A DNA stretch of 14,020 bases from Candidatus Nitrotoga sp. CP45. Lineage in GTDB: Bacteria > Bacteroidota > Bacteroidia > Flavobacteriales > Flavobacteriaceae. This document shows, piece after piece, positions 6,907 through 14,020 of the stretch. Where the stretch lies: the NCBI GenBank assembly GCA_943329165.2, contig CALQCV020000022.1, forward strand, positions 1-14,020, given 5' to 3'. Numbering within the stretch: position 1 is the first letter of the stretch; each line of letters starts with the position of its first letter. The notes under the pieces are model-generated. The model searched no databases. It saw only the letters and a program-made list of their open reading frames with translations, and had not been told where the DNA came from. Made by a program: the position numbers and the translations under genes.

Positions 6907-8460
6907 TTATTGTATTTCATATAATACTGGAGCAGCATCTTTAGGTACAATGGCAGCAGTAGTTCCAACAATCTTAGTTTTGATATCAAAAATAGAAATC
7001 TGATCTCCTTTTGATGCTCGAGCTAAAGCTGCCTTACATTGAGCGTTAACTCTATCTCCACTTACAATGATAGCCGCTTGCCCTGGAACTTTGAAGCTAA
7101 AACGTGTTACTTGAAACGTTAGATCATACAAGAAATCTTGTAAAACCGCTGACACTTGAGAAACTTCTAAACGAGATTTAGCTCCTTTTTGAATACCAAC
7201 ACTTCCGCCAATAGCACCAGCTGGTGCAGGAATGTTTTTAATTCTAAATATTTTGTTGTCTGAAACTGCTTTACCATCTGGTAATTTAGCTGTTACGCTA
7301 ACTTTAACTTCCGTACCAGAACCTGGGTTTAAATTGTATTTTCCATTTCCAGTTGCTCTCGCCAAACCTGGAGCTGAAGCCGTTACTTTATCATCAGAAA
7401 TACCAGCGAATGATATAGTCATTGGATTAGGTAACCCTCTGTAAACCACATTCATTTTATCAGCAGATATGTTAGCTGATTTTGGTTGTGGGACAACAAC
7501 ATAGTTCCCTTTTATAGGTAAGCTTACTACTTTACCGTTTTCGTCAAAGTTGAAAGAGCCTGTAATTTCATGCTCTCCAACAGCACCAGCACCGAAAGAG
7601 AAATCTGCCTGACCTGCTTTAGCAGGAACGCTAACTCCATTCACAACGACTGATTTGGCAACCAAGTTTGGATCAAATTTTCCTAAGATAATTTTTCCTT
7701 TAACTGCTTCTCCTTGGAAGAAGGCTGTTTTTTCCGGAACAACGATTGGTTGATATGCCGTTAATGATGCCGCAGCAACTAAGTCAGATTTAAACATTCC
7801 TTCCATGATATCACTTTCAGTTGTTTTGATATCAGCTTGCAGTTGCGTCAATTTAGTAACTGTTGCAATCAATGGGAAGTGATGATAGTTATAATCTAAC
7901 CAAGGTAGATTTGCTTCTGCTTTTTCAGAATATACATCTTTTGTTTCAAATCTTTTCTCTATTTTTTTCAATTCAACTTCAGCTATTGAGCTTCCGCCAA
8001 TTGCCTTTAGCTTCCCTACAAATCCTCTGATTCTCTCTAAAAATTCTTTACCTTGAGCTGATTCTTTATCTCCTTTGTAGAACAAATTGTCAATCTCATC
8101 ACTTTTATCCATTTGTTCATATGGATAGTTTCCTTCTTTATCTTTAGGGAATTTTTTAGTAACCTCTGTTTTTATACCTTCGATATAATCTGAATATTCT
8201 TTACAAAGTGTTCTAATTTTCTCAACTTTCGCTTTTTTATCACCGTATTGTAATGGTTGATCCTTTGCTTTTTGTTGTAGTTGCAAAAATGAACTCTCAT
8301 TTCTGGTGTCAGAGATTGAGTTTGAACTCTCTATTTTATTATTTAATATTCCAAAAGCAGATAATACTTCTTTGGACATGTTTAAAGCCAACATCGCGAT
8401 GAATACCAAATACATAAGGTTAATCATCTTCTGTCTAGGGGTTAATTTTCCTCCTGCCAT
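6907..8460 (-). CDS. gldM: Gliding motility / T9SS motor protein GldM
   Basis: This 517-residue protein is close to the usual GldM length. A short cytoplasmic N-terminus (MAGGKLTPRQK) contains Arg9, the residue reported to pair with the GldL glutamate inside the membrane. One transmembrane helix follows (about 13-35, LMYLVFIAMLALN). The rest is periplasmic: a helical first domain (about 40-225) rich in Lys/Glu, then beta-rich domains corresponding to D2-D4, ending with VPKDAAPVLYEIQ. The GldL-GldM complex is the proton-motive-force driven motor of gliding and T9SS, with the GldM periplasmic shaft contacting the GldKN ring. The start at 8460 is 56 nt after the gldL stop and is preceded by an A-rich run instead of a Shine-Dalgarno sequence. 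Confidence 0.96.
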   Translation of the reverse strand: MAGGKLTPRQKMINLMYLVFIAMLALNMSKEVLSAFGILNNKIESSNSISDTRNESSFLQLQQKAKDQPLQYGDKKAKVEKIRTLCKEYSDYIEGIKTEVTKKFPKDKEGNYPYEQMDKSDEIDNLFYKGDKESAQGKEFLERIRGFVGKLKAIGGSSIAEVELKKIEKRFETKDVYSEKAEANLPWLDYNYHHFPLIATVTKLTQLQADIKTTESDIMEGMFKSDLVAAASLTAYQPIVVPEKTAFFQGEAVKGKIILGKFDPNLVAKSVVVNGVSVPAKAGQADFSFGAGAVGEHEITGSFNFDENGKVVSLPIKGNYVVVPQPKSANISADKMNVVYRGLPNPMTISFAGISDDKVTASAPGLARATGNGKYNLNPGSGTEVKVSVTAKLPDGKAVSDNKIFRIKNIPAPAGAIGGSVGIQKGAKSRLEVSQVSAVLQDFLYDLTFQVTRFSFKVPGQAAIIVSGDRVNAQCKAALARASKGDQISIFDIKTKIVGTTAAIVPKDAAPVLYEIQ

Positions 8461-8516
8461 TTTTTCTAATTAGTTTAAATTATTATTTTGTTTAAAATAT
8501 ATAGTTATAGAACTAA

Positions 8517-9164
8517 TTATCCTTTGTTACTCATTGCAGAAAGCATTCCACCGTATACATTATTCAATGTAGAGAGGTTAGAAGTTAAGCTCTGCATTTG
8601 ATCTTTTAATTTTAAATTGTTTTCAGCAACTTCATCGTTAATTTTTGCACTTCGCTCAGCACTTTGCAATTGAACTTGGTATAAACCATTCAAAGCTTCT
8701 AATTGACCTGCAGCTTTAGTCATTTCTTCTGCATATTTTTTAGTAGAAGCAACAGCATCAACTGTTGGAGATATAGCTTTTGCTGCACCTTCAAAGTTTT
8801 TGATACTATTTCCTAAACTTTCCATAAGGGCACTATCCACCTTAGCTTCTTTTAACATAGCGTCTAATTTCTGAGATAATAATCCTTGTGTGTCAGTAGC
8901 ATCTTCTGTTTTTACTTTTTTAGCTTTTGCTTCACCACCAGCTAATTCTGGATACACTAGTGACCAATCTAATTCGTTATCAACAGGCTCAAAAGCAGAC
9001 AAACCAAAGATTAAAGCTTCCGTTACAAGACCAATAGTTAACATTAAGTTACCAGTAATAAATCCAAATTCAAGGTGGGTAATTTTGAATAATGCCCCAA
9101 GGATTACAACTGCTGCTCCCATCCCATATGCGAAATTCATTGCTTTTTTGCTTAATAATGCCAT
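8517..9164 (-). CDS. gldL: Gliding motility / T9SS motor protein GldL
   Basis: This 215-residue inner-membrane protein has two N-terminal transmembrane helices (about 9-29 and 35-56) joined by a tight turn at HLEFG, followed by a long cytoplasmic tail (about 60-215) of largely helical, coiled-coil-like sequence. Lys27 and Glu49 are at the positions described as functionally important in F. johnsoniae GldL; Glu49 is the buried acid thought to couple proton flow to rotation in the GldL-GldM motor. The tail contains heptad-like stretches around residues 150-205 (QLEALNGLYQVQLQSAE...). The gene sits between gldK (54 nt) and gldM (56 nt) and must be co-transcribed with them unless internal promoters exist. 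All motor residues I can check are intact. Confidence 0.96.
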   Translation of the reverse strand: MALLSKKAMNFAYGMGAAVVILGALFKITHLEFGFITGNLMLTIGLVTEALIFGLSAFEPVDNELDWSLVYPELAGGEAKAKKVKTEDATDTQGLLSQKLDAMLKEAKVDSALMESLGNSIKNFEGAAKAISPTVDAVASTKKYAEEMTKAAGQLEALNGLYQVQLQSAERSAKINDEVAENNLKLKDQMQSLTSNLSTLNNVYGGMLSAMSNKG

Positions 9165-9218
9165 AATAATAAAATTTTAGTTAGTTAATTTTTAATTTGT
9201 ATTTAGGTTAGTTTGAAA

Positions 9219-10628
9219 TTACTTTTTAGTCCCTCCGTTTCTAGTGAATTTAGTTCCCATGTAATCTTGAACTGTTCGGAAACCAATATAACTTCTAGCA
9301 GAATCTGCATATTCAAAATCTCTAGTTCCTACTTGCAAAAAGTAAGCAACATCTTTCCATGAACCACCGCGAACGGCTTTTCTCATGTTCTTTGAATCAG
9401 ATACACTTGGATTTATTGAAGATACATATTCGTAGGCTGCAGCATCATACGCAGAATCTGTCCACTCAGACACATTTCCTGCCATATTGTACAAGTTATA
9501 TCCATTTGGCTCATATGATTTGGCTTCTACAGTGTATAAAGCTTGATCTGCAGCATAATCTCCTCTATTAGGTTTGAAATTTGCTAAGAAACAACCCCTG
9601 TCATTTTTAGCGTAGGGTCCGCCCCAAGGAAAAGTAGCTGATTCCAATCCACCTCTAGCAGCGTATTCCCATTCTGATTCAATAGGTAAACGGAATGTGT
9701 TTATCAAATCTTGCTTTTTCTTCTTTGATTTGATGTATGAATTTTTGTGTAACGTTCTCCATGCACAAAATGCTTTTGCTTGTTTCCAGTTTACACCAAC
9801 TACAGGATATTCGCCATACGCTTGGTGCCAAAAATAATCATTATGCATTGGCTCATTATAGGAGTAAGCAAAATCTTTTATCCAAACCGTTGTGTCAGGA
9901 TATACAAGTTGTTGTTCTGTTCTAATAAAATCACTTCTCTTACCTGTTTTAGCTTTTGCGGCTGCCTGGATATCCATCGACGAATATCTGAATTTTAATT
10001 TACGAACATCTAGCGTTCTTAAACCATTAAAAGATTCAGCCAATGGTAAATACATCGTATCCATAACTTCTGTATAATATTCGTCTGGATATTTTTTAGT
10101 GTCTTTTATAAGTTTTATTTTTTTATTCAATCTTCTTCCTGCGTATGGGTCATCATCAGTCCCTACGCTATAATAATTCTCATACATGTACTTATCATAG
10201 GGAGTCATTTTTGAAGGGTCGGAATCATTAAAAGCAAAATCTCCTATGCTTCCGCCTTTCGCACCTCCTTTTTCACCTTTGCCGGTAGAAGTTTGTCCCA
10301 CTTCATCAGCAAGAATGGCCAAACGCACTCGCATTGTAGAGTCTTTTACCCATTCTACAAACTGACGGTACTCACTATTTGTAATTTCTGTTTCATCCAT
10401 AAAGAATGACCTAACGGTAACCGTTTTTGTAGGAGAATCCTGTATATTAGCTGGGTCGTCATCAGATTTTCCCATAATGTATGCTCCACCAGGTATTAAT
10501 GTCATTCCAAACGGTTTTTCTGGATGCCATTTTCTGCCTTTAACTCCTACCAACTCACCTTTATCACTTGATCCACCACAACTGGTTAATAAAGCTAAAA
10601 ATGACGCAAATGTTATGAACTTCTTCAT
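9219..10628 (-). CDS. gldK: Gliding motility / T9SS lipoprotein GldK (FGE-like fold)
   Basis: This 469-residue lipoprotein has a signal peptide ending in the lipobox LLTSC, so Cys17 should be lipidated. The mature protein is a formylglycine-generating-enzyme (FGE/SUMF1-type) domain: GMTLIPGGAYIMG (41-53), FFMDETEITNSEYRQF (75-90), PVVGVNWKQAKAFCAW (275-290), FRLPIESEWEYAARGG (312-327), NMAGNVSEWTDS (381-392), VRGGSW (419-424) and GFRTV (449-453). A long insertion (about 95-262), typical of GldK, includes a Gly/Lys-rich stretch at 116-127. The two catalytic cysteines of true FGEs, expected just after RGGSW, are absent, so the protein is structural. GldK and GldN form the periplasmic ring linked to the outer membrane in the T9SS. 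First gene of the operon, behind a 239-bp intergenic region. Confidence 0.96.
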   Translation of the reverse strand: MKKFITFASFLALLTSCGGSSDKGELVGVKGRKWHPEKPFGMTLIPGGAYIMGKSDDDPANIQDSPTKTVTVRSFFMDETEITNSEYRQFVEWVKDSTMRVRLAILADEVGQTSTGKGEKGGAKGGSIGDFAFNDSDPSKMTPYDKYMYENYYSVGTDDDPYAGRRLNKKIKLIKDTKKYPDEYYTEVMDTMYLPLAESFNGLRTLDVRKLKFRYSSMDIQAAAKAKTGKRSDFIRTEQQLVYPDTTVWIKDFAYSYNEPMHNDYFWHQAYGEYPVVGVNWKQAKAFCAWRTLHKNSYIKSKKKKQDLINTFRLPIESEWEYAARGGLESATFPWGGPYAKNDRGCFLANFKPNRGDYAADQALYTVEAKSYEPNGYNLYNMAGNVSEWTDSAYDAAAYEYVSSINPSVSDSKNMRKAVRGGSWKDVAYFLQVGTRDFEYADSARSYIGFRTVQDYMGTKFTRNGGTKK

Positions 10629-10668
10629 CTGTATATTTTGGGGTTATTTGAATATTTTTTTTAGGGGG

Positions 10669-10699
10669 TAAACCTATTTAATATTTTTCAAAAAAACAA
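10669..10699 (-). promoter_or_regulatory. Candidate promoter of the gldKLMN operon
   Basis: On the minus strand a TTG (10699-10697) is followed after 20 nt by TAGGTTTA (10676-10669), one mismatch from the Bacteroidota -7 consensus TAnnTTTG. It lies 40 nt before the gldK ATG, giving a predicted leader of about 35 nt. A second exact -7 match, TATTTTTG, lies at 10760-10753 but lacks a TTG at the right distance. Pattern-based only. Confidence 0.4.
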
Positions 10700-10777
10700 T
10701 TAATTAATATTAAATTTGTTTGTTTAATTTTTCAATACATCAATTCACATTTCAAAAATAGAATTAATCTTGTAATT

Positions 10778-10816
10778 AAAAAAATATTTTATCGGCAAAA
10801 AGCGTTTTTTATCGAT
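10778..10816 (-). terminator. Possible intrinsic terminator after the topA / arginase-like unit
   Basis: About 50 nt past the arginase-like stop codon, the minus strand can fold with ATCG pairing to CGAT and, inside, AAAAA pairing to TTTTT around a short ACGC loop (10816-10791). It is then followed by AAAATATTTTTTT. The inner 2x2 positions are mismatched and the stem is weak and AT-rich, so this is a tentative call; it coincides with the tandem repeat described separately. Confidence 0.35.
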
Positions 10817-10830
10817 AAAATACGTTTTTA
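10791..10830. repeat. Tandem pair of imperfect 20-bp direct repeats
   Basis: Two abutting 20-bp units, ATCGGCAAAAAGCGTTTTTT (10791-10810) and ATCGATAAAATACGTTTTTA (10811-10830), agree at 15 of 20 positions. Each has the form ATCG, A-tract, CG, T-tract, and is itself a partial inverted repeat. They lie between the arginase-like gene and gldK, upstream of the candidate gldK promoter. They could be a paired protein-binding site, bent DNA, or part of a terminator. Confidence 0.5.
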
Positions 10831-10867
10831 TATATTATTTGTAAGTTATTATTTATTTTTTATGTCC

Positions 10868-12022
10868 TTAATTTGCATTTTTCCGTTGCGCCTTCCACCA
10901 TCTTTCCGGAATTTCATTACCACATGCAGTCAGATATTCATCATGCGAACAAGATAATAACGTGTTTTTTTTGAGTTTATTGTGTTGACCCGCAAAAAAA
11001 TTAATTTCTATCCACCATCTTCCGGTTTTATTACTTTTATAAAAAACTAATTCTTCGTTTTCTAATGGCACAATGTATTTTAAATAGTTTTCTTTAGTCC
11101 CAAACGGATACTCATTTGAACGGTAATTAACCCCTTCAATAAAATACCAAATTATTTGAGAAATCAGAACCGATCCTTCTTTTTTATTATTGTAATTAAA
11201 AATCCCTAAAGAACTGACCTTATCACTAATACCGGCATATCTAGATAAACTACAAATCTCTTTGCCGTCAAATCCATTTGGAGTGAAAGTAGCAAAATTG
11301 CCAGAATATGAAGACTTTACAGCATTTAAATCTATACTAACTATATCTGCATCACGCAATGTTGGCTCCGCCAATTCTATATTGTTAGAAATTTCGCCTA
11401 ATCTGTATGCGTCAAAAAATAGTTTTTCGATTAAATCAATCTCTTCTTGAGAGTTATAATAGGTTTGATATCCTATATTGGTATAATTAAAAAGGTTATT
11501 TGGCTCGTCCAAAATTATTTTGGATAAATATGAATTGGCCGTTATTCCATCTTCCTGTTTACCGAAATCAAACCTACTATCAATAGAAACCAAATTAACC
11601 ATTTGTTCTTGCTTATCGTATGCTCTATATAATGGATATGTCAAATCCTGAGAGCCACCTATAACAATTGGAATAATTCCTTTTCGGATTAATTTAGCGG
11701 CTACTTTTTGTAAAGCAAAAAAAGTGTCCTCTAAAGAATTTCCCGGAATAATATCGCCTAAATCAGCTATGGAGCTTTGCCAGTTTCCAGGAAACAAACC
11801 ATATAATTCTTTGCGGATCACGTCCAAGTTTACCTCGTCATCAACGAAATTAACTGCACCACGGTTTTCTAAAACACCTATGATGGCAATTTTTACTTTG
11901 TCTATATCTGGGAAGTTTTTATCGGTATGAAACGCTACTTTGCTTCCTAAATGCTGTGATGACAATCCGTTTATGTATTGAATTATTTCGTTATCAACTG
12001 GTGATAGAAAATCAAATTCCAT
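10868..12022 (-). CDS. Arginase/ureohydrolase-fold protein with degraded metal site (often annotated formimidoylglutamase)
   Basis: This 384-residue protein has the arginase-family layout: VIGGSQDLTYPLY (120-131) in place of the GGDHS loop, LVSIDSRFDFG (144-154) in place of DAHxD, VSIDLNA (228-234) in place of SxDxDxxDP, and GFDGKE (250-255) matching the late G-x-x-x-K/R-E element. Compared with working arginases, three metal ligands are changed: His of GGDHS to Gln125, His of DAHxD to Arg150, and the second Asp of DxD to Asn233. Asp148, Asp152 and Asp231 remain. Both ligand histidines are gone, so ureohydrolase activity is unlikely (inference). A C-terminal extension beyond about residue 310 ends in PERWWKAQRK. 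The start is 3 nt after the topA stop, which suggests translational coupling to topA. No signal peptide is visible, so it is probably cytosolic. Role unknown; gldK is the next gene downstream. Confidence 0.8.
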   Translation of the reverse strand: MEFDFLSPVDNEIIQYINGLSSQHLGSKVAFHTDKNFPDIDKVKIAIIGVLENRGAVNFVDDEVNLDVIRKELYGLFPGNWQSSIADLGDIIPGNSLEDTFFALQKVAAKLIRKGIIPIVIGGSQDLTYPLYRAYDKQEQMVNLVSIDSRFDFGKQEDGITANSYLSKIILDEPNNLFNYTNIGYQTYYNSQEEIDLIEKLFFDAYRLGEISNNIELAEPTLRDADIVSIDLNAVKSSYSGNFATFTPNGFDGKEICSLSRYAGISDKVSSLGIFNYNNKKEGSVLISQIIWYFIEGVNYRSNEYPFGTKENYLKYIVPLENEELVFYKSNKTGRWWIEINFFAGQHNKLKKNTLLSCSHDEYLTACGNEIPERWWKAQRKNAN

Positions 12023-12025
12023 AGT

Positions 12026-14020
12026 TTACTTCTTTTTAGCAGGTGCTTTTTTTGCTGCAGGTTTTTTTGCTGGCGTTTTCTTTTCGCTTAACTCTTTCAC
12101 TTGTTCCAAAGTCAATTTCGAAGCATCAACATCTTTATTTAATTCAATCTTGATTTTGCCTTTGGTGATTACTGATTTTCCCCAACGTGCTTTTTCAACC
12201 AAAATTCCTTCTTCTTTCCAATTGTGAATTACTTTATCAATATTCTTTTGTAATTTCTCTTCTATCAATTCTTCTACATCAGCTTGTGATAAATTATCAA
12301 AGTTGTATTTTTTACTTACGTTGATAAAAATCCCGCTCCATTTCAAAAATGGACCAAAACGACCAACGCCTTTTTGAACAGGTTCATTTTTATAAGTTGC
12401 AATTGGCGCATCAGCTTGTGCTTTTTCATTTATCAATTCTTGCGCTCTGTCCATAGTAACATCTAATGGATCTTCACCTTTTGGCAATGAAATAAATTGT
12501 TTTCCAAAACGAACATAAGGTCCAAAACGACCATTGCTCACTTCTACTTCTTCTCCTTTATATATACCTAAGTTTTTTGGCAACAAAAATAAATTCAATG
12601 CTTCTTCTAAAGTGATGCTGCCTATATTTTGTTCCTGACGCAAACTTGCGAATTGTTTTTCTTCATCGTTAGCTTCACCAATTTGAGCTACTGGGCCAAA
12701 TTTCCCTAAACGAACCAAAACTTGTTTGCCTGTTTTTGGATCCATTCCTAATATTCTTTCGCCGCTTTCACGCTCTGCATTTTCTCCAACTTCAAGCACA
12801 TTTGGATGAAACTTGTCATAGAACTCCTGCATCATCTTTGCCCAATCAACGTTACCTTCCGCTATTTCGTCAAAGTCTTGCTCTACTTTAGCCGTAAAGT
12901 TATAATCTAAAATTGCTGCAAAATTCTTTACCAAAAAATCATTTACAATCGTTCCGATATCTGTTGGAACTAATTTCCCTTTATCAGAACCTGTATTCTC
13001 TTTTAATATCTTTTCGTCAACTTTATTCGAGTTAAACGTAAGTTGCGTATATTTTCTTTCTACACCTTCTAGATTTCCTTTTTCTACATAAGTTCTGGCA
13101 ATGATAGTAGAAATAGTTGGCGCGTATGTAGATGGACGACCAATACCAAGTTCTTCTAATTTCTTCACCAAAGAAGCTTCGGTATATCTTGATGCCGCTC
13201 TTGTATATCGTTCTGTTGCAGTGATGTTATTGTTTAACAATCTTTCATTCACTTTTAATGCAGGTAACATTCCTTCTTGTTCTTCATCATCGTCGTCATT
13301 GCCTTCCAAATATACTTTTAAGAAACCTTCAAATTTGATTACTTCTCCAGAAGCCTGAAAAACTTCGCTGTGATTATTGGCTTCAATCCTTACATTGGTT
13401 CTTTCCAATTCGGCATCACTCATTTGAGATGCTAACGTTCTTTTCCAAATCAAATCGTATAAACGGGCTTGGTCTCTTTCAACATTTACAGTATGTTTCG
13501 ACATATCCGTTGGACGAATCGCTTCGTGTGCTTCTTGTGCACCTTTGCTTTTTGTATTGAATGTTCTTGGTTTTGAGAACTCTCTTCCGTATGATTTAGT
13601 TATTTCAGCTTGTGCTGCATCCATTGCTTCTCTAGAAAGATTCACACTATCAGTTCTCATATACGTTATCAAACCGGCTTCGTACAAACGTTGTGCAATT
13701 TGCATAGTTATACCTACAGGTAAATACAATTTACGCGCAGCTTCCTGTTGTAAAGTTGATGTTGTAAAAGGCGCAGCTGGTGATTTCTTTGTTGGTTTAG
13801 TTTCTAAATCGGCCACCTTATAAGTAGAGCCGATGTTTTTATTTAAAAAATCTTCGGCTTCTTTTTTAGTAGCGAAGTTTTTTGGCAATTTGGCTTTCAC
13901 CACTTTTCCGGCTTCGTTTGTAAATTCAGCGGCTACTGAATAAGAAGCCACTGGTTTGAAGTTTTGAATTTCTCTTTCTCTTTCAACAATTAATCTTACT
14001 GAAACGGATTGTACACGACC
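12026..14020 (-). CDS. topA: DNA topoisomerase I (type IA), 5' truncated by window
   Basis: The frame is open to the right edge. In-frame codons upstream of the GTG at 13951 encode GRVQSVSVRLIVEREREI, a conserved topoisomerase I motif, so that GTG is internal and the start lies outside the window; the Toprim domain is missing. The visible 664 residues include the catalytic tyrosine in ITYMRTDS (Tyr120 of the visible part, codon 13663-13661), AHEAIRPTD (164-172) and LGIGRPSTYAPTI (291-303). Instead of tetracysteine zinc fingers (no cysteine is visible), the C-terminus has repeats with G-(K/R)-FGP cores near 439, 497 and 553, as in the topoisomerase C-terminal repeat family. The last 18 residues are half lysine (TPAKKPAAKKAPAKKK-like), a basic DNA-binding tail. 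The enzyme relaxes negative supercoils. The next gene begins 3 nt after its stop. Confidence 0.96.
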   Translation of the reverse strand, partial: GRVQSVSVRLIVEREREIQNFKPVASYSVAAEFTNEAGKVVKAKLPKNFATKKEAEDFLNKNIGSTYKVADLETKPTKKSPAAPFTTSTLQQEAARKLYLPVGITMQIAQRLYEAGLITYMRTDSVNLSREAMDAAQAEITKSYGREFSKPRTFNTKSKGAQEAHEAIRPTDMSKHTVNVERDQARLYDLIWKRTLASQMSDAELERTNVRIEANNHSEVFQASGEVIKFEGFLKVYLEGNDDDDEEQEGMLPALKVNERLLNNNITATERYTRAASRYTEASLVKKLEELGIGRPSTYAPTISTIIARTYVEKGNLEGVERKYTQLTFNSNKVDEKILKENTGSDKGKLVPTDIGTIVNDFLVKNFAAILDYNFTAKVEQDFDEIAEGNVDWAKMMQEFYDKFHPNVLEVGENAERESGERILGMDPKTGKQVLVRLGKFGPVAQIGEANDEEKQFASLRQEQNIGSITLEEALNLFLLPKNLGIYKGEEVEVSNGRFGPYVRFGKQFISLPKGEDPLDVTMDRAQELINEKAQADAPIATYKNEPVQKGVGRFGPFLKWSGIFINVSKKYNFDNLSQADVEELIEEKLQKNIDKVIHNWKEEGILVEKARWGKSVITKGKIKIELNKDVDASKLTLEQVKELSEKKTPAKKPAAKKAPAKKK

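Noticed and set aside
8890..9180. Open frame antisense to gldL
   Set aside because: It is the complement of a strongly conserved coding region, with composition expected of a shadow frame.
9359..10077. Cluster of short + strand open frames antisense to gldK
   Set aside because: All lie inside gldK, overlap each other, and have no start context or protein features.
10868..12022. Functional formimidoylglutamase/arginase of the histidine pathway
   Set aside because: Key metal ligands are substituted and no other hut gene lies in the window.
13949..13951. GTG at 13951 as the start of topA
   Set aside because: The frame continues upstream to the window edge and encodes the conserved GRVQSVSVRLIVERE motif, so the gene starts outside the window.
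1..14020. CRISPR array, insertion sequence, prophage, tRNA or rRNA
   Set aside because: No regularly spaced repeats, transposase or integrase genes, terminal inverted repeats, or recognisable structured RNA genes were seen on either strand.

Overview
This window looks like a chromosomal segment of a gliding member of the Flavobacteriaceae (phylum Bacteroidota), most likely Flavobacterium or a close relative. The DNA is AT-rich, start codons lack Shine-Dalgarno sequences, and Bacteroidota-type promoter motifs (TTG ... TAnnTTTG) can be found. The centrepiece is the complete gliding motility / type IX secretion (T9SS) core cluster gldK-gldL-gldM-gldN. Nothing suggests a mobile element, prophage, CRISPR array or RNA gene. 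Coding density is very high, and the longest gene-free stretch is 239 bases, upstream of gldK.

Layout. Bases 1-524 hold the 3' part of a GNAT/BioF2-like acyltransferase gene (+). It converges on a YegS/DagK-type lipid kinase gene (-), which is divergent from a gene for an App1-like HAD phosphatase (+). These two possibly opposing lipid enzymes share a 65-bp promoter region. The phosphatase gene converges on an ABC-F ATPase gene (-), which is divergent from a small DUF983 zinc-ribbon membrane protein gene (+). The DUF983 gene overlaps tail to tail by 11 bp with a DAO-type FAD oxidoreductase gene (-).

Upstream of the oxidoreductase, all on the minus strand, lies gldKLMN, transcribed right to left and closed by a strong intrinsic terminator at about 5889-5921. 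GldL keeps Lys27 and Glu49 and GldM keeps Arg9, the residues associated with the proton-driven motor, so the motor looks intact. GldK is a lipoprotein with a formylglycine-generating-enzyme fold but no catalytic cysteines. No gldO paralogue follows gldN here.

Further right are an arginase/ureohydrolase-fold gene and the 3' two-thirds or more of topA (5' end outside the window), separated by only 3 nt and probably co-transcribed. The arginase-like protein has lost three of the six usual Mn ligands, including both histidines, so it is probably a pseudoenzyme rather than a real formimidoylglutamase. Its position directly upstream of the T9SS operon makes it the most interesting loose end. Between it and gldK lie a tandem 20-bp imperfect repeat that can form a hairpin, and a candidate gldK promoter.
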